A stretch of DNA of 64,000 nt from Pseudomonas sp. A34-9. GTDB lineage: Bacteria > Pseudomonadota > Gammaproteobacteria > Pseudomonadales > Pseudomonadaceae. Location: assembly GCF_029543085.1 (NCBI RefSeq), contig NZ_CP119967.1, positions 1,390,501 through 1,454,500 of the forward strand. The letters are read 5' to 3'. The position numbers were made by a program, and so were the translations under genes. The stretch's first letter is position 1. Each line of letters opens with the position of its first letter. Of this stretch, positions 1 through 7,079 are shown piece by piece. Under the pieces are notes generated by a model. That model had not been told where the DNA came from. It ran no database searches and was given only the letters and a program-made list of their open reading frames with translations.

Positions 1-1
1 C

Positions 2-232
2 GTCAACGCCGGCAAGTGTGGTATCGGCGACATCATTGATGGCGACCTGTACGCGATCAATCACAATGGCCAATTGCGCGTGAAGCAGCTCTATCGCTTG
101 CCTACCGGCATTCGTCTACGCAGCTTCAATCGCGATGAGCATCCGGACGAGGACTACAGCTTCCAGGAAATCCAGGAAGAACAGATTGTCATCCTCGGTC
201 ATGTCTTCTGGTGGGGCATGTACGCCCGCTAA
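2..232 (+). CDS. PrtR-like/LexA-fold repressor, C-terminal fragment (5' end outside window)
   Basis: The open frame enters from the left edge and ends at TAA 230-232, giving 76 residues of an S24-type peptidase domain. The segment LRVKQLYRL, with Lys at fragment residue 28, has the look of the Lys of the Ser-Lys dyad that carries out RecA-stimulated self-cleavage in LexA, CI and PrtR. The DNA-binding N-terminus and the catalytic Ser are not in the window. It lies directly upstream of a tail cluster with no head genes, so I infer it is the SOS-responsive repressor of the tailocin, acting on the dyads at 319-386. A strong terminator follows. The family is fairly secure; the target is inference. 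Confidence 0.8.
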   Translation, partial: VNAGKCGIGDIIDGDLYAINHNGQLRVKQLYRLPTGIRLRSFNRDEHPDEDYSFQEIQEEQIVILGHVFWWGMYAR

Positions 233-249
233 TCCGACCCTCTTCAGAA

Positions 250-274
250 AAACCCGTCCATTGGCGGGTTTTTT
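250..274 (+). terminator. Rho-independent terminator of the repressor gene
   Basis: AACCCG pairs with CGGGTT, with a short CC/GG extension, and is followed by a run of eight T. It lies 18 bases after the repressor stop and separates the repressor transcript from the tail operon. Confidence 0.85.
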
Positions 275-318
275 TTCGCCTTGATGAAACCGCCAAACCC
301 TTGAACTGCGGGCCTTCC

Positions 319-388
319 ATGCATTCGCGCATTTCTCGCGCATAAATAAATGCATTTACGCATTGACTGGATATGCATACATGCATAT
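319..388 (+). promoter_or_regulatory. Three ATGC-N6-GCAT dyads, candidate repressor operators
   Basis: Three 14-bp copies are visible at 319-332 (ATGCATTCGCGCAT), 350-363 (ATGCATTTACGCAT) and 373-386 (ATGCATACATGCAT). All begin ATGCAT and end GCAT. The third extends to an 18-bp near-perfect dyad at 371-388. Spacing between starts is 31 and 23 bp. The third copy sits in the spacer of a sigma70-like promoter, so a protein bound there would block RNA polymerase. That the upstream PrtR-like repressor is the ligand is inferred from position only. Confidence 0.65.
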
Positions 389-391
389 TCT
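363..391 (+). promoter_or_regulatory. Sigma70-type promoter of the tailocin operon
   Basis: TTGACT (363-368) and TATTCT (386-391) are separated by exactly 17 bp, and the spacer holds the best operator dyad. Transcription would start near 398 and run rightward through the leader into the tail genes. No tandem PrtN P-box motif could be recognised nearby. Confidence 0.6.
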
Positions 392-759
392 TGCCACCAA
401 GCCGCTCGACAAAGCGGCTGGCAAGAAAGCTCTTTAGTTCCACAAGAACAGGCAGCGATGAACCGGCCTCAACGGTTCAGAGGGTTGGCAACTGACCCGG
501 GTGTGCAGCGTAAAGCACCAGAAGCAGTTATCCGGCGGGCAGGGACCGCGGTCGGAAAAACAATTTGAATGGACTCGTACCGCGCCAGTAGCGCCGAACA
601 GTCAGCTTCCTTCTTGAACACAGGATTTGAAGGAAGGCGAAGGAGCGCATTACTGAAAAGCCCGGGGTGCAAGCGCCGGGCTTTTTGGAATGCCTGCCTT
701 GTTCGCAATAAGCCCTGAGGCATTACCCATCAATCCTTTCACGGAAGAGAAACCCGAAT
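392..759 (+). other. Untranslated leader between promoter and first gene
   Basis: About 370 bases without a credible coding frame. A hairpin GCCGCTCGACAAAGCGGC lies just after the putative start (401-418). A complete terminator sits at 656-688, followed by about 70 bases to the first start codon. The short frames here have no ribosome binding site and atypical composition. The layout suggests an attenuated leader or a short RNA made from the same promoter. Confidence 0.45.
656..688 (+). terminator. Terminator within the leader, upstream of the first tailocin gene
   Basis: AAGCCCGG (658-665) pairs with CCGGGCTT (676-683) and is followed by TTTTT. It lies between the operator-controlled promoter and every downstream gene, so unless another promoter follows, transcription has to read through it. 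Confidence 0.7.
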
Positions 760-1335
760 ATGTTTAAGAAATATCTTGCTCCGTTCCTGGCCAGCGCAAT
801 GTTGCTCGGTGCAGGCACGAATGTGCTGGCGGCCAACCTGTTGGTCAACGGCAGTTTTGAACAGTCGACCTGCGGTGGTGGCTGCATTCTGGACACCCCC
901 GCCAAAACCAATGCAATCACCGGTTGGACGACCTTTCTGTCCGGTGCCGAGTACTTCAACATGCCAAATGCAATTGGTGGCTCCGTCGCAGCCGACGGCG
1001 TGATGATCGTGGATCTGGCCAATTATGTTTATGGCAATGGCGGCGGGATTCAACAGAACTTCGCCACGACCATCGGTGCGAAGTACCGACTTACCTTCAG
1101 CGCAGGCAATTCGCGGTTTGCCAGCCGCTCCGGTGACGGTGTCATCCAGGTCAAAGTGGCCGGGCAAACGTCGACGTTCAATACGCCGACGGCTAAAGGT
1201 GTTGCCGTGGAGTGGAGCACGATCACTTACGAATTCACCGCAATCACAGCGCAGACAACGCTCGCGTTTCTCAACGAGCAAAACCCGAACGCCAACTTTG
1301 CCTTTATCGATAACGTCATTGTTGAACGCCTGTAG
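760..1335 (+). CDS. Secreted DUF642 / choice-of-anchor-C-like protein
   Basis: 191 residues. Residues 1-24 form a typical signal peptide (KK, then a hydrophobic stretch ending VLA-A). The mature part begins NLLVNGSFE, the hallmark opening of galactose-binding-like beta-sandwich domains of the DUF642/choice-of-anchor C group, and continues with alternating beta-rich segments such as TTIGAKYRLTFSAG and ends FIDNVIVERL. Two cysteines lie close together near the mature N-terminus. It is the first gene after the operator/promoter, ahead of the holin, and has no known role in tail assembly. It looks like cargo exported to the periplasm or outside. Domain family is likely; function unknown. Confidence 0.7.
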   Translation: MFKKYLAPFLASAMLLGAGTNVLAANLLVNGSFEQSTCGGGCILDTPAKTNAITGWTTFLSGAEYFNMPNAIGGSVAADGVMIVDLANYVYGNGGGIQQNFATTIGAKYRLTFSAGNSRFASRSGDGVIQVKVAGQTSTFNTPTAKGVAVEWSTITYEFTAITAQTTLAFLNEQNPNANFAFIDNVIVERL

Positions 1336-1410
1336 CGCCCAAAACCGGGGAGCTGCGTTGGTTGGCTTCTCACACTTCTTTTATTCATCCGCACTCCCAG
1401 GAGGCGTGAC

Positions 1411-1758
1411 ATGACAAGCGAGCAACAAGCGTTGGCGGACATGCCGATCTGGCTGGTCATCCTCCTCGCCGTAGTGGGCGGGGTGTCCGGCGAAATGTGG
1501 CGCGCCGACAAGGAGGGCGCACGCGGCTGGTCATTGCTGCGACGCCTGGCCCTGCGCTCCGGCGCCTGCATGATCTGCGGCGTGTCGGCAATCATGCTGC
1601 TGTATGCCGCAGGACTTTCGATCTGGGCGGCCGGCGCATTCGGTTGCCTGACAGCGATGGCAGGTGCTGACGTAGCTATCGGCCTCTATGAACGTTGGGC
1701 TGCCAAGCGCATTGGTGTCTGCGAAGTACCGTCGCGCGATTCCCCCACCGATAAATGA
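1411..1758 (+). CDS. Holin (phage holin / pyocin holin family)
   Basis: 115 residues preceded by a strong AGGAGG (1399-1404). There is a hydrophobic segment at about residues 12-28, a basic loop (RADKEGARGWSLLRRLALR), then two more hydrophobic segments to about residue 93, and a charged tail. This three-segment layout fits the pyocin-type holins that start tailocin lysis cassettes. Holins form inner-membrane pores that let the endolysin reach peptidoglycan. The matching endolysin and spanins lie about 30 kb downstream, so the lysis cassette is split around the tail genes. Confidence 0.8.
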   Translation: MTSEQQALADMPIWLVILLAVVGGVSGEMWRADKEGARGWSLLRRLALRSGACMICGVSAIMLLYAAGLSIWAAGAFGCLTAMAGADVAIGLYERWAAKRIGVCEVPSRDSPTDK

Positions 1759-1782
1759 TCCTCTCGAAGAGAACTATTGACG

Positions 1783-1974
1783 ATGAATGACGAAGATCTG
1801 GCCGCAATCAACAGGCTGGTCGCGGCGCTGCAAGTTCAGACTGACGGCCAGGCAGCGCTGAATGCTTCTATCCGATTATTGGCGCAGAGCAATCAGGCTC
1901 TGGTGGATCTGATCAAGAGTCGGGAGCCAGATCCGAATGCGCCTCCCTACCTTGATGGTACGCCTGCGCCCTGA
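1783..1974 (+). CDS. Small conserved tailocin protein, function unknown
   Basis: 63 residues if the ATG at 1783 is used. An upstream in-frame TTG at 1777 is too close to the GAAGAGA ribosome site at 1766-1772, so the ATG is preferred. The product is mostly one amphipathic helix rich in Ala, Leu and Gln (LAAINRLVAALQVQT...) with a Pro-rich end (DPNAPPYLDGTPAP). No catalytic motif is visible. It sits between the holin and the tail tube gene, where Pseudomonas tail clusters often carry short unknown genes. Confidence 0.55.
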   Translation: MNDEDLAAINRLVAALQVQTDGQAALNASIRLLAQSNQALVDLIKSREPDPNAPPYLDGTPAP

Positions 1975-2021
1975 TCCACCTCGTGTCTTTCAGGTCGTCC
2001 CCAAACCAAGCAACACAACCC

Positions 2022-2043
2022 ACCCCGCCTTTGCGGGTTTTTT
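2022..2043 (+). terminator. Terminator-like hairpin before the tail tube gene
   Basis: ACCCCGC / GCGGGT with a 4-base loop is followed by six T, immediately before the ribosome site of the tube gene. It is one of a series of such hairpins inside the operon. Confidence 0.6.
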
Positions 2044-2064
2044 ATGTTCATTGGAGAACGTTAT

Positions 2065-2556
2065 ATGTCGATCCTCACCCAAGGTACGCAAATTTTCGCC
2101 TTGGTGCCGCCAACTACCGGTACCGGTCCTCACACTGTTCTGGAAATTGAACACGCCACGTCTTTTGATCCGGGTGGTGCTCCAGCGGAACAGATTGAGG
2201 ACACCAGTCTCGATGCTGAGGCGCGCACCTATAAAAAAGGTCTGCGTACCCCTGGTACCGCCAGTCTGGGCCTCAACGCCGATCCTACCAATGCCAGTCA
2301 CATTCGCCTGCATAAACTCTCCGAAACCGATGGCGACACCGGTATCAAATGGGTGGTGGGTTGGTCTGATGGCAAGGGTGTAGTGCCCACCGTGAATACT
2401 CAAGGCAATGACTTTGAGCTACCAACGACCCGTACCTGGTTTTCGTTCGACGGTTATGTGTCGGACTTCCCATTCAATTTCGCGCTGAATGCTGTGGTCA
2501 CGACCACTGTCACGATTCAACGCACCGGCGGTTCCGCCTGGATCAAGAAAGCCTGA
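2065..2556 (+). CDS. Tail tube protein of the lambda-like module (gpV-like)
   Basis: 163 residues. The start at 2065 has GGAG (2053-2056) at proper spacing; the in-frame ATG at 2044 lies in the hairpin and has no ribosome site. The start [16 protein letters not shown] and the later [22 protein letters not shown] match the phage tail tube family of lambda gpV and F-type pyocins. A C-terminal Ig-like region such as lambda's is absent. It would polymerise as hexameric rings around the tape measure. It is the first structural gene of the module. No tail terminator (U-like) or connector gene precedes it. Confidence 0.8.
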   Translation: MSILTQGTQIFALVPPTTGTGPHTVLEIEHATSFDPGGAPAEQIEDTSLDAEARTYKKGLRTPGTASLGLNADPTNASHIRLHKLSETDGDTGIKWVVGWSDGKGVVPTVNTQGNDFELPTTRTWFSFDGYVSDFPFNFALNAVVTTTVTIQRTGGSAWIKKA

Positions 2557-2564
2557 GAGACGTC

Positions 2565-2915
2565 ATGAACCTCAAACAACTTAAAGCCAAGGGCGGCATC
2601 GTCGATGCTCAGCTCGTCCGCAAAGATGTGAGCTGGACGCATCTGGACAGCAAATCGGGCAAGGAAGTAACGGATACCTTCACTTTGCATATTCGCCGAC
2701 AGTCGTTTGGCGTCATCGAGCGGCTGTTTGCTCAAGGCGAAAACGAGCAGAGCCGAAATGCGAGCTACATCGCCGCTTCGGTGTCTTTGGGGGCCGAGGG
2801 CACGGAAGCGCTCTCCTACGACGATGCCTACAGTCTTGAGCCCGCCCTGGGCTTTCTGATGCTAAATGCAGTCAATGAGGTGAATGGCACGGGTGGTCAC
2901 GCAGCAAAAAACTGA
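2565..2915 (+). CDS. Tail assembly chaperone G of the lambda-like module
   Basis: 116 residues, starting MNLKQLKAKGGIVDAQLV, eight bases after the tube gene. Size, position between tube and tape measure, and the frameshift signal at its end identify it as the lambda gpG counterpart. Such proteins bind the tape measure and recruit tube subunits but do not stay in the particle. Its last sense codons are AAA AAC, part of a slippery heptamer, followed at once by TGA. A minority of ribosomes should shift -1 to make the longer G-T product. Confidence 0.8.
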   Translation: MNLKQLKAKGGIVDAQLVRKDVSWTHLDSKSGKEVTDTFTLHIRRQSFGVIERLFAQGENEQSRNASYIAASVSLGAEGTEALSYDDAYSLEPALGFLMLNAVNEVNGTGGHAAKN

Positions 2916-2965
2916 CTGCCGCCGATGAGTTCTGGCACGAGTTGGTGCTTAACGGAATCGGCGGC
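2906..2965 (+). promoter_or_regulatory. Programmed -1 frameshift signal (G to G-T)
   Basis: The heptamer A AAA AAC spans 2906-2912 in the correct phase (gcA AAA AAC). After a 5-base spacer, GCCGCCGAT (2918-2926) is perfectly complementary to ATCGGCGGC (2957-2965), giving a 9-bp stem with a 30-base loop. Slippery site, short spacer and stem form the classic bacterial -1 frameshift layout, and the -1 frame is open to 3199. Confidence 0.85.
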
Positions 2966-3199
2966 CGGACGATTGTCGAAGCCAAGGAGCGCATGACCTA
3001 CCATGAAGCCCTGGCGTGGGGTCGCTATATCGATCGATATGGTTCGCTTCATACCGGTAGGCGGCTGGAGGCGGGTAGTGCGATGGTCGCGCTACAGACT
3101 CACCGGCTGGGCGGTGGCCTCGCAGAACTGCTGGACTTCATGCCCCATGAGCAGCGTCGGGGGCTCTCCCTTGAACGCGCGATTGAGCAATGGCGATAG
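2912..3199 (+). CDS. T extension of the G-T tail chaperone fusion (made by -1 frameshift)
   Basis: The -1 frame reads on from CTG 2912: LTAADEFWHELVLNGIGG..., through to RAIEQWR, adding 95 residues for a fusion of about 211. In lambda the T domain of gpGT contacts the tube protein while G coats the tape measure, and both forms are needed. An ATG-started frame at 2942 has no ribosome binding site, which supports expression only by frameshift. Confidence 0.8.
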   Translation: MTAADEFWHELVLNGIGGRTIVEAKERMTYHEALAWGRYIDRYGSLHTGRRLEAGSAMVALQTHRLGGGLAELLDFMPHEQRRGLSLERAIEQWR

Positions 3200-3214
3200 G
3201 CAGACAACTACATG

Positions 3215-3237
3215 ACCCGTTTCGGCGGGTTTTTTTA
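3215..3237 (+). terminator. Terminator-like hairpin before the tape measure gene
   Basis: ACCCG / CGGGT stem with a 6-base loop and seven T, just ahead of the next ribosome site. Confidence 0.55.
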
Positions 3238-3255
3238 TAGCCCGGAGAAATGCAC

Positions 3256-4482
3256 ATGGCAGTTACTTCCTCAGCGGGTTTGACGCCGAACCTGGACGGC
3301 CTTGAACAAGCCTGGACTCAGGCGTCACGTATCACTGAACAAAAGCTGCGCCAGATGCAAAAGCAGATCGAGGACGCAGCAAAGAAAATCGGCGTGACGT
3401 TGCATACGTCAGCCAGCTCGATTGCCCAAGCCAATATCGCTACTTATGTCGATGTTCAGGAGCAAGCCAGTAAGCAAGTCAACTATTCAAACGACTTCGA
3501 CAAGTTGCGGCGCGATGGCTCATTGGCTGCCGCACTCGTTGGAATGGGCTCACGGGAAGGTGAGCGTGCGAAAGCGTTGAGTGAAATCGACCAGAAATAT
3601 GCAGTCTCGCGAAAAGCGCTGGATACTCCTGTGTCTGGAGGTGTTGCGCCTCAAGACAGTGCCGACTACGGCACTCGACTGGCGGCGTTGAAGTCCGATC
3701 ACGACTCAATGACTCTTCAGGTTCAAAGCAACTATGAGTCGATGACCGAAGCTCAGGGCAATTGGATCAATGGGGCCACTTCGGCCTGGGATGATTACCT
3801 GACCAGCTCCAACAATGTTGCAGCCAAATCCAAGGCAGTGTTTACCAACGCGTTCAACACCATGGGCGATGCGGTGTCGACATTTGCGCTGACAGGCAAG
3901 TTTTCGTTTTCCGATTTTGCCAAATCGGTGCTTGGAGACATGGCCAAGCTGGCCGCTCAAACAGCGATGTCCAAAGGTCTGAGTTCGTTGTTCGGTCTGG
4001 TCGGAACGGCGGCGACGTCGCTGTTTGGTGGTGGTAGCGCACCTGGGGTGACGACCGCCAGAGTAGGGGCGGACACCACCATCTTCAACCCGGCTTTATC
4101 GCTTGGTTCGGATTTCAGATACACCGGATTCGCCAAGGGGGGGGCCTTTACAAACGGCGTTGCCACGGGGCCGATCCTGGCGCCGATGGCCATGTTCGGC
4201 GAAGCCGGAGCAGAAGCAATCATGCCGCTCAGTCGAGGTTCCGATGGCTCCCTCGGCGTGCAGGTGCAGGGTGGCGCATTGGGCGGTCACAGCAACCATC
4301 AGGTAGTCATCCAGCAAACAATCAATGTGGGTGACAGTACGGGGGGGAGCGTAGCAGGCGACATGAACTCGCAAACCGTCGCCAAGGCCTACGCTGGTGC
4401 CGCCAAACTGGGTGCCGCCGAACAGATTGCTCGTGACCTTAAACCGGGTGGGCAGATCTGGTCCGCCATCAACGGCCGCTGA
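3256..4482 (+). CDS. Tape measure protein, lambda gpH-like, unusually short
   Basis: 408 residues from ATG 3256. The ATG at 3250 lies only two bases from GGAG, so 3256 is preferred. The C-terminal half has the lambda gpH pattern: WINGATSAWDDYL, an Ala-rich helix, FSDFAKSVLGDMAKLAAQTA, a Gly-rich stretch, then FAKGG and AMFGEAGAEAIMPLSRG. The N-terminal 70 residues form a helix like other tape measure starts. The long central helical and hydrophobic region found in lambda gpH (853 residues) is largely missing. Tail length scales with tape measure length, so a short tail or an internal deletion is implied. Confidence 0.8.
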   Translation: MAVTSSAGLTPNLDGLEQAWTQASRITEQKLRQMQKQIEDAAKKIGVTLHTSASSIAQANIATYVDVQEQASKQVNYSNDFDKLRRDGSLAAALVGMGSREGERAKALSEIDQKYAVSRKALDTPVSGGVAPQDSADYGTRLAALKSDHDSMTLQVQSNYESMTEAQGNWINGATSAWDDYLTSSNNVAAKSKAVFTNAFNTMGDAVSTFALTGKFSFSDFAKSVLGDMAKLAAQTAMSKGLSSLFGLVGTAATSLFGGGSAPGVTTARVGADTTIFNPALSLGSDFRYTGFAKGGAFTNGVATGPILAPMAMFGEAGAEAIMPLSRGSDGSLGVQVQGGALGGHSNHQVVIQQTINVGDSTGGSVAGDMNSQTVAKAYAGAAKLGAAEQIARDLKPGGQIWSAINGR

Positions 4483-4519
4483 AGATCAGCGGCTGCAACC
4501 ACTCACGCCCGGAGAAAAC

Positions 4520-4858
4520 ATGAGCACGGAAACGTTCAGCTGGCTTCCAAAAGTAGAGCCTGTAGGCAATGTCGAGTTTCGCCTCAAGTCGGCGAAGTTT
4601 GGCGATGGCTACCAACAAGTGGCCGAAGACGGCATCAACAACAAAACACAATCCTGGCCGCTGACCTTCGTCGGTGACGAGGTGCGGATCAAATCCATTG
4701 TGCAGTTTCTTGATCGTCACGCCGGAGCCGCGCCTTTTTACTGGACGGCACCGTTGAGCGAGCCGGCCCTCTATCGCTGCAAAGGTTATCAACCGACTCC
4801 GATGGGAGCAGGTCTCTATACCTTGGTAGCCACCTTCGAGCAGGCATTTCACCCGTAA
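4520..4858 (+). CDS. Minor tail protein M (lambda gpM-like)
   Basis: 112 residues from ATG 4520, with GGAG at 4511-4514; an upstream in-frame start overlapping the tape measure gene lacks a ribosome site. FSWLPKVEPVGNVEFRLKSAKFGDGYQQ is the characteristic opening of the phage minor tail/DUF2460-like gpM family. In lambda, gpM acts with L, K, I and J to build the tail tip that nucleates tube assembly. It stands in the canonical H-M-L-K-I-J order. Confidence 0.85.
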   Translation: MSTETFSWLPKVEPVGNVEFRLKSAKFGDGYQQVAEDGINNKTQSWPLTFVGDEVRIKSIVQFLDRHAGAAPFYWTAPLSEPALYRCKGYQPTPMGAGLYTLVATFEQAFHP

Positions 4859-4926
4859 ATCGGGATACGCCTGACGCCAAAAAACCACCCTGCCTTGCGC
4901 GGGGTTTTCTTTGCCCGGAGATTTAA

Positions 4927-5610
4927 ATGTCCATTACTGCAGATATCCAGGCGCTGGAACCGGGTGCCTGGGTCGAGCTGTTTGAGCTCGATGCCACCAG
5001 CCTCGGAGCCGAGTTATATCGCTTCCACGGCTATCCACAGCAAGCCTCGATTTTCTGGCAAGGCCTCGAGTATTCACCCTGGCCCATTCAGGCCGAAGGC
5101 TTTGAAATGACCGGGCAGGGCACACAACCGACTCCATCGCTTTCGGTTGGTAACGTCGGTGGTTTCATCACTGCTCTGATGTTGTATTTCGATGATCTGG
5201 TCGGGGCGCGGTTGATCCGTCATCGCACGTTGGGCAAGTACCTCGATGGTCAGCCTGAAGCCGATCCCGAAGAAGAACTGCCGCCAGATGTCTGGTACAT
5301 CGAACGCAAAGTCAGTGAAGACAACGAAGTGGTGAAGTTCGAACTCGCCAGTGCACTGGACTTCAACGGCGTACAACTGCCGCGTCGGCAAATCGTTGCC
5401 AATGTCTGCTGGTGGCTCAGTTGTGGCGGATATCGCGGTCCGTACTGCGGCTACAACGGCGGCCCTGTGGCGGATGCCAATGATGTGATCGTCAGCGACG
5501 CGGCCAAGGACAAGTGCGGTGGACGCCTGAGCAGCTGCAAGCTGCGTTTTGGCGAAAACAATCCACTGCCATACGGCTCGTTTCCGGCGGCGGGTCTGAT
5601 TCGGAGCTGA
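4927..5610 (+). CDS. Minor tail protein L (lambda gpL-like, cysteine-rich C-terminus)
   Basis: 227 residues. The N-terminal two thirds form the beta-rich tail tip domain. The C-terminus carries Cys161, 166, 174, 197 and 204 in a CWWLSCGGYRGPYCGYNG...KCGGRLSSC arrangement. In lambda gpL conserved cysteines there bind an iron-sulfur cluster, and the same spacing type here suggests the same. The gene follows M after a weak hairpin (4885-4910) and its own ribosome site, and ends two bases before the K start. Confidence 0.85.
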   Translation: MSITADIQALEPGAWVELFELDATSLGAELYRFHGYPQQASIFWQGLEYSPWPIQAEGFEMTGQGTQPTPSLSVGNVGGFITALMLYFDDLVGARLIRHRTLGKYLDGQPEADPEEELPPDVWYIERKVSEDNEVVKFELASALDFNGVQLPRRQIVANVCWWLSCGGYRGPYCGYNGGPVADANDVIVSDAAKDKCGGRLSSCKLRFGENNPLPYGSFPAAGLIRS

Positions 5611-5612
5611 TC

Positions 5613-6416
5613 ATGAACAAGACCACGCTGGCGGCCATCGAGCGTCATGCCATCGCGCAGTATCCCGACGAATGCTGCGGTTTGCTGATTCGCGAGGGGC
5701 GCAGACAACGTTATGTGCCCTGCCGCAATACTGCGACGACGCCCAGTGAACACTTTCGTCTGGCACCACAAGACTTCGCCGCGGCCGAGGAGTGCGGCGA
5801 GATCATCGCCGTCGTTCACAGCCATCCGGATTATCCGGCGACGGCCAGTGAGGCAGACCGGGTCTCTTGTGAAGCCTCTGGGTTACCGTGGCACATTCTC
5901 GAAGTACGCAAGGATGATGAAGGGCAAGTTCACAAGGGTGAACTGGTCACCATCACACCCAGTGGATATCTGGCGCCCTTGATTGGGCGCGCATTCGTCC
6001 ACGGTGTACATGATTGCCTGAGCATCATTCTTGACTATTACCGAAGGGAAATGGGTATCGAACTCGGTGACTATGACCGCGAGGACGGCTGGTGGGACAA
6101 GGGCGAAAATCTTTATCTGGAGAACCTGCCCGCCGCTGGTTTTGAACAGGTCAGCCAATTGCAGCAGGGCGACATCGTGCTGATGCAGATTCGTTCGCCG
6201 GTGCCCAATCATGCCGCCATTTATCTTGAAGATGGCGTACTCAAGACTGATCCCGATCGCTTCCCCGCGCCCGGTTCAATCTTGCATCACCTTTATGGCC
6301 GAGACAGCCGGCGCGATACCTATGGCGGATACTGGACAGAAGTGACGGTGAGCTGTTGGCGGCATCAATCGAAAATTTCTCATCACCAGCCCCCTGACTC
6401 ACTGACTGAAACCTGA
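5613..6416 (+). CDS. Tail assembly protein K (JAMM + NlpC/P60 domains)
   Basis: 267 residues. The start at 5613 follows CGGAGC in the end of L; longer upstream frames overlap L. Residues 1-90 form a JAB1/MPN (JAMM) domain with Glu20, His69-Ser-His71-Pro and Asp82 as the zinc motif. Residues 120-240 form an NlpC/P60 cysteine peptidase domain with Cys135 (HDCLS) and His200 (PNHAAIY). This two-domain order is that of lambda gpK, which acts in tail tip assembly and may process peptidoglycan or a tail protein. Both active sites look intact. Confidence 0.88.
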   Translation: MNKTTLAAIERHAIAQYPDECCGLLIREGRRQRYVPCRNTATTPSEHFRLAPQDFAAAEECGEIIAVVHSHPDYPATASEADRVSCEASGLPWHILEVRKDDEGQVHKGELVTITPSGYLAPLIGRAFVHGVHDCLSIILDYYRREMGIELGDYDREDGWWDKGENLYLENLPAAGFEQVSQLQQGDIVLMQIRSPVPNHAAIYLEDGVLKTDPDRFPAPGSILHHLYGRDSRRDTYGGYWTEVTVSCWRHQSKISHHQPPDSLTET

Positions 6417-6443
6417 CTGGAGGTCTTCTCCTGGAGCTGTGAA

Positions 6444-7049
6444 ATGCATCAGCAAAAACTTAGGACTATTCGCCTTTATGGCACCTTGGGTGCCAGCTTT
6501 GGTCGCGTGCACCGGCTGGCTGTGAACAACGCCGCGGAAGCCATTCATGCCTTGTGCATTCTCGTTCCGGGATTTGAGCGCTTTCTGATGGAGTCCAGGG
6601 ACCGCGGGCTTACGTACTCTGTTTTCCTGGGGCGCGACAACATCGGTCATGACCGGCTCAAAGCGCCAAGTGGCACGATGGATATTCGTATTGCGCCAGT
6701 GGTTATTGGCAGCAAGCGAGCGGGCTCATTGCAGACGGTTGTCGGAGTCGTATTGATCGCTGCAGCAACATTTTTCACCAGTGGTTTTGCAGGCATTGCC
6801 GCTGGCGGTACCTGGGGTGCAGTGGGGTCTGTAGGGATATCCATGGTGATTGGTGGCGTCATGCAAATGCTTTCTCCACAAGCCAAAGGGCTGGGGGCCC
6901 AGGACGGCCCTGCCAATCGAGCCAGCTACAGTTTCAATGGCCCCGCCAATACCAGTGCTCAAGGTAACCCTGTAGGTCTGCTTTACGGCCAGGCCATTGT
7001 CGGCAGCGCAGTGATCAGTGCCGGGATCTACGCGCAGGATCAACTGTAG
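6444..7049 (+). CDS. Tail assembly protein I, copy 1 (lambda gpI-like)
   Basis: 201 residues: a ubiquitin-like N-terminal half (IRLYGTLGASFGRVHRLAV), the linker IAPVVIGSKRAGSLQTVVG, two hydrophobic stretches (about 98-117 and 125-140), and an Ala/Gly-rich tail ending GIYAQDQL. This is the gpI pattern between K and J. A second copy follows immediately. The two share about 90 percent of their last 69 residues but differ clearly in the N-terminal half. Confidence 0.8.
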   Translation: MHQQKLRTIRLYGTLGASFGRVHRLAVNNAAEAIHALCILVPGFERFLMESRDRGLTYSVFLGRDNIGHDRLKAPSGTMDIRIAPVVIGSKRAGSLQTVVGVVLIAAATFFTSGFAGIAAGGTWGAVGSVGISMVIGGVMQMLSPQAKGLGAQDGPANRASYSFNGPANTSAQGNPVGLLYGQAIVGSAVISAGIYAQDQL

Positions 7050-7079
7050 CGAGCGGATTTTTTACTGCCGGAGAAATCT

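Noticed and set aside
363..391. PrtN-type P-box at the tailocin promoter
   Set aside because: Only a single ATTG-like start is present, without the tandem ATTG/GT pattern of P. aeruginosa P-boxes.
350..568. 72-codon frame in the leader, possible small gene
   Set aside because: No ribosome binding site, overlaps the operators, ends well before the leader terminator and has no protein-like pattern.
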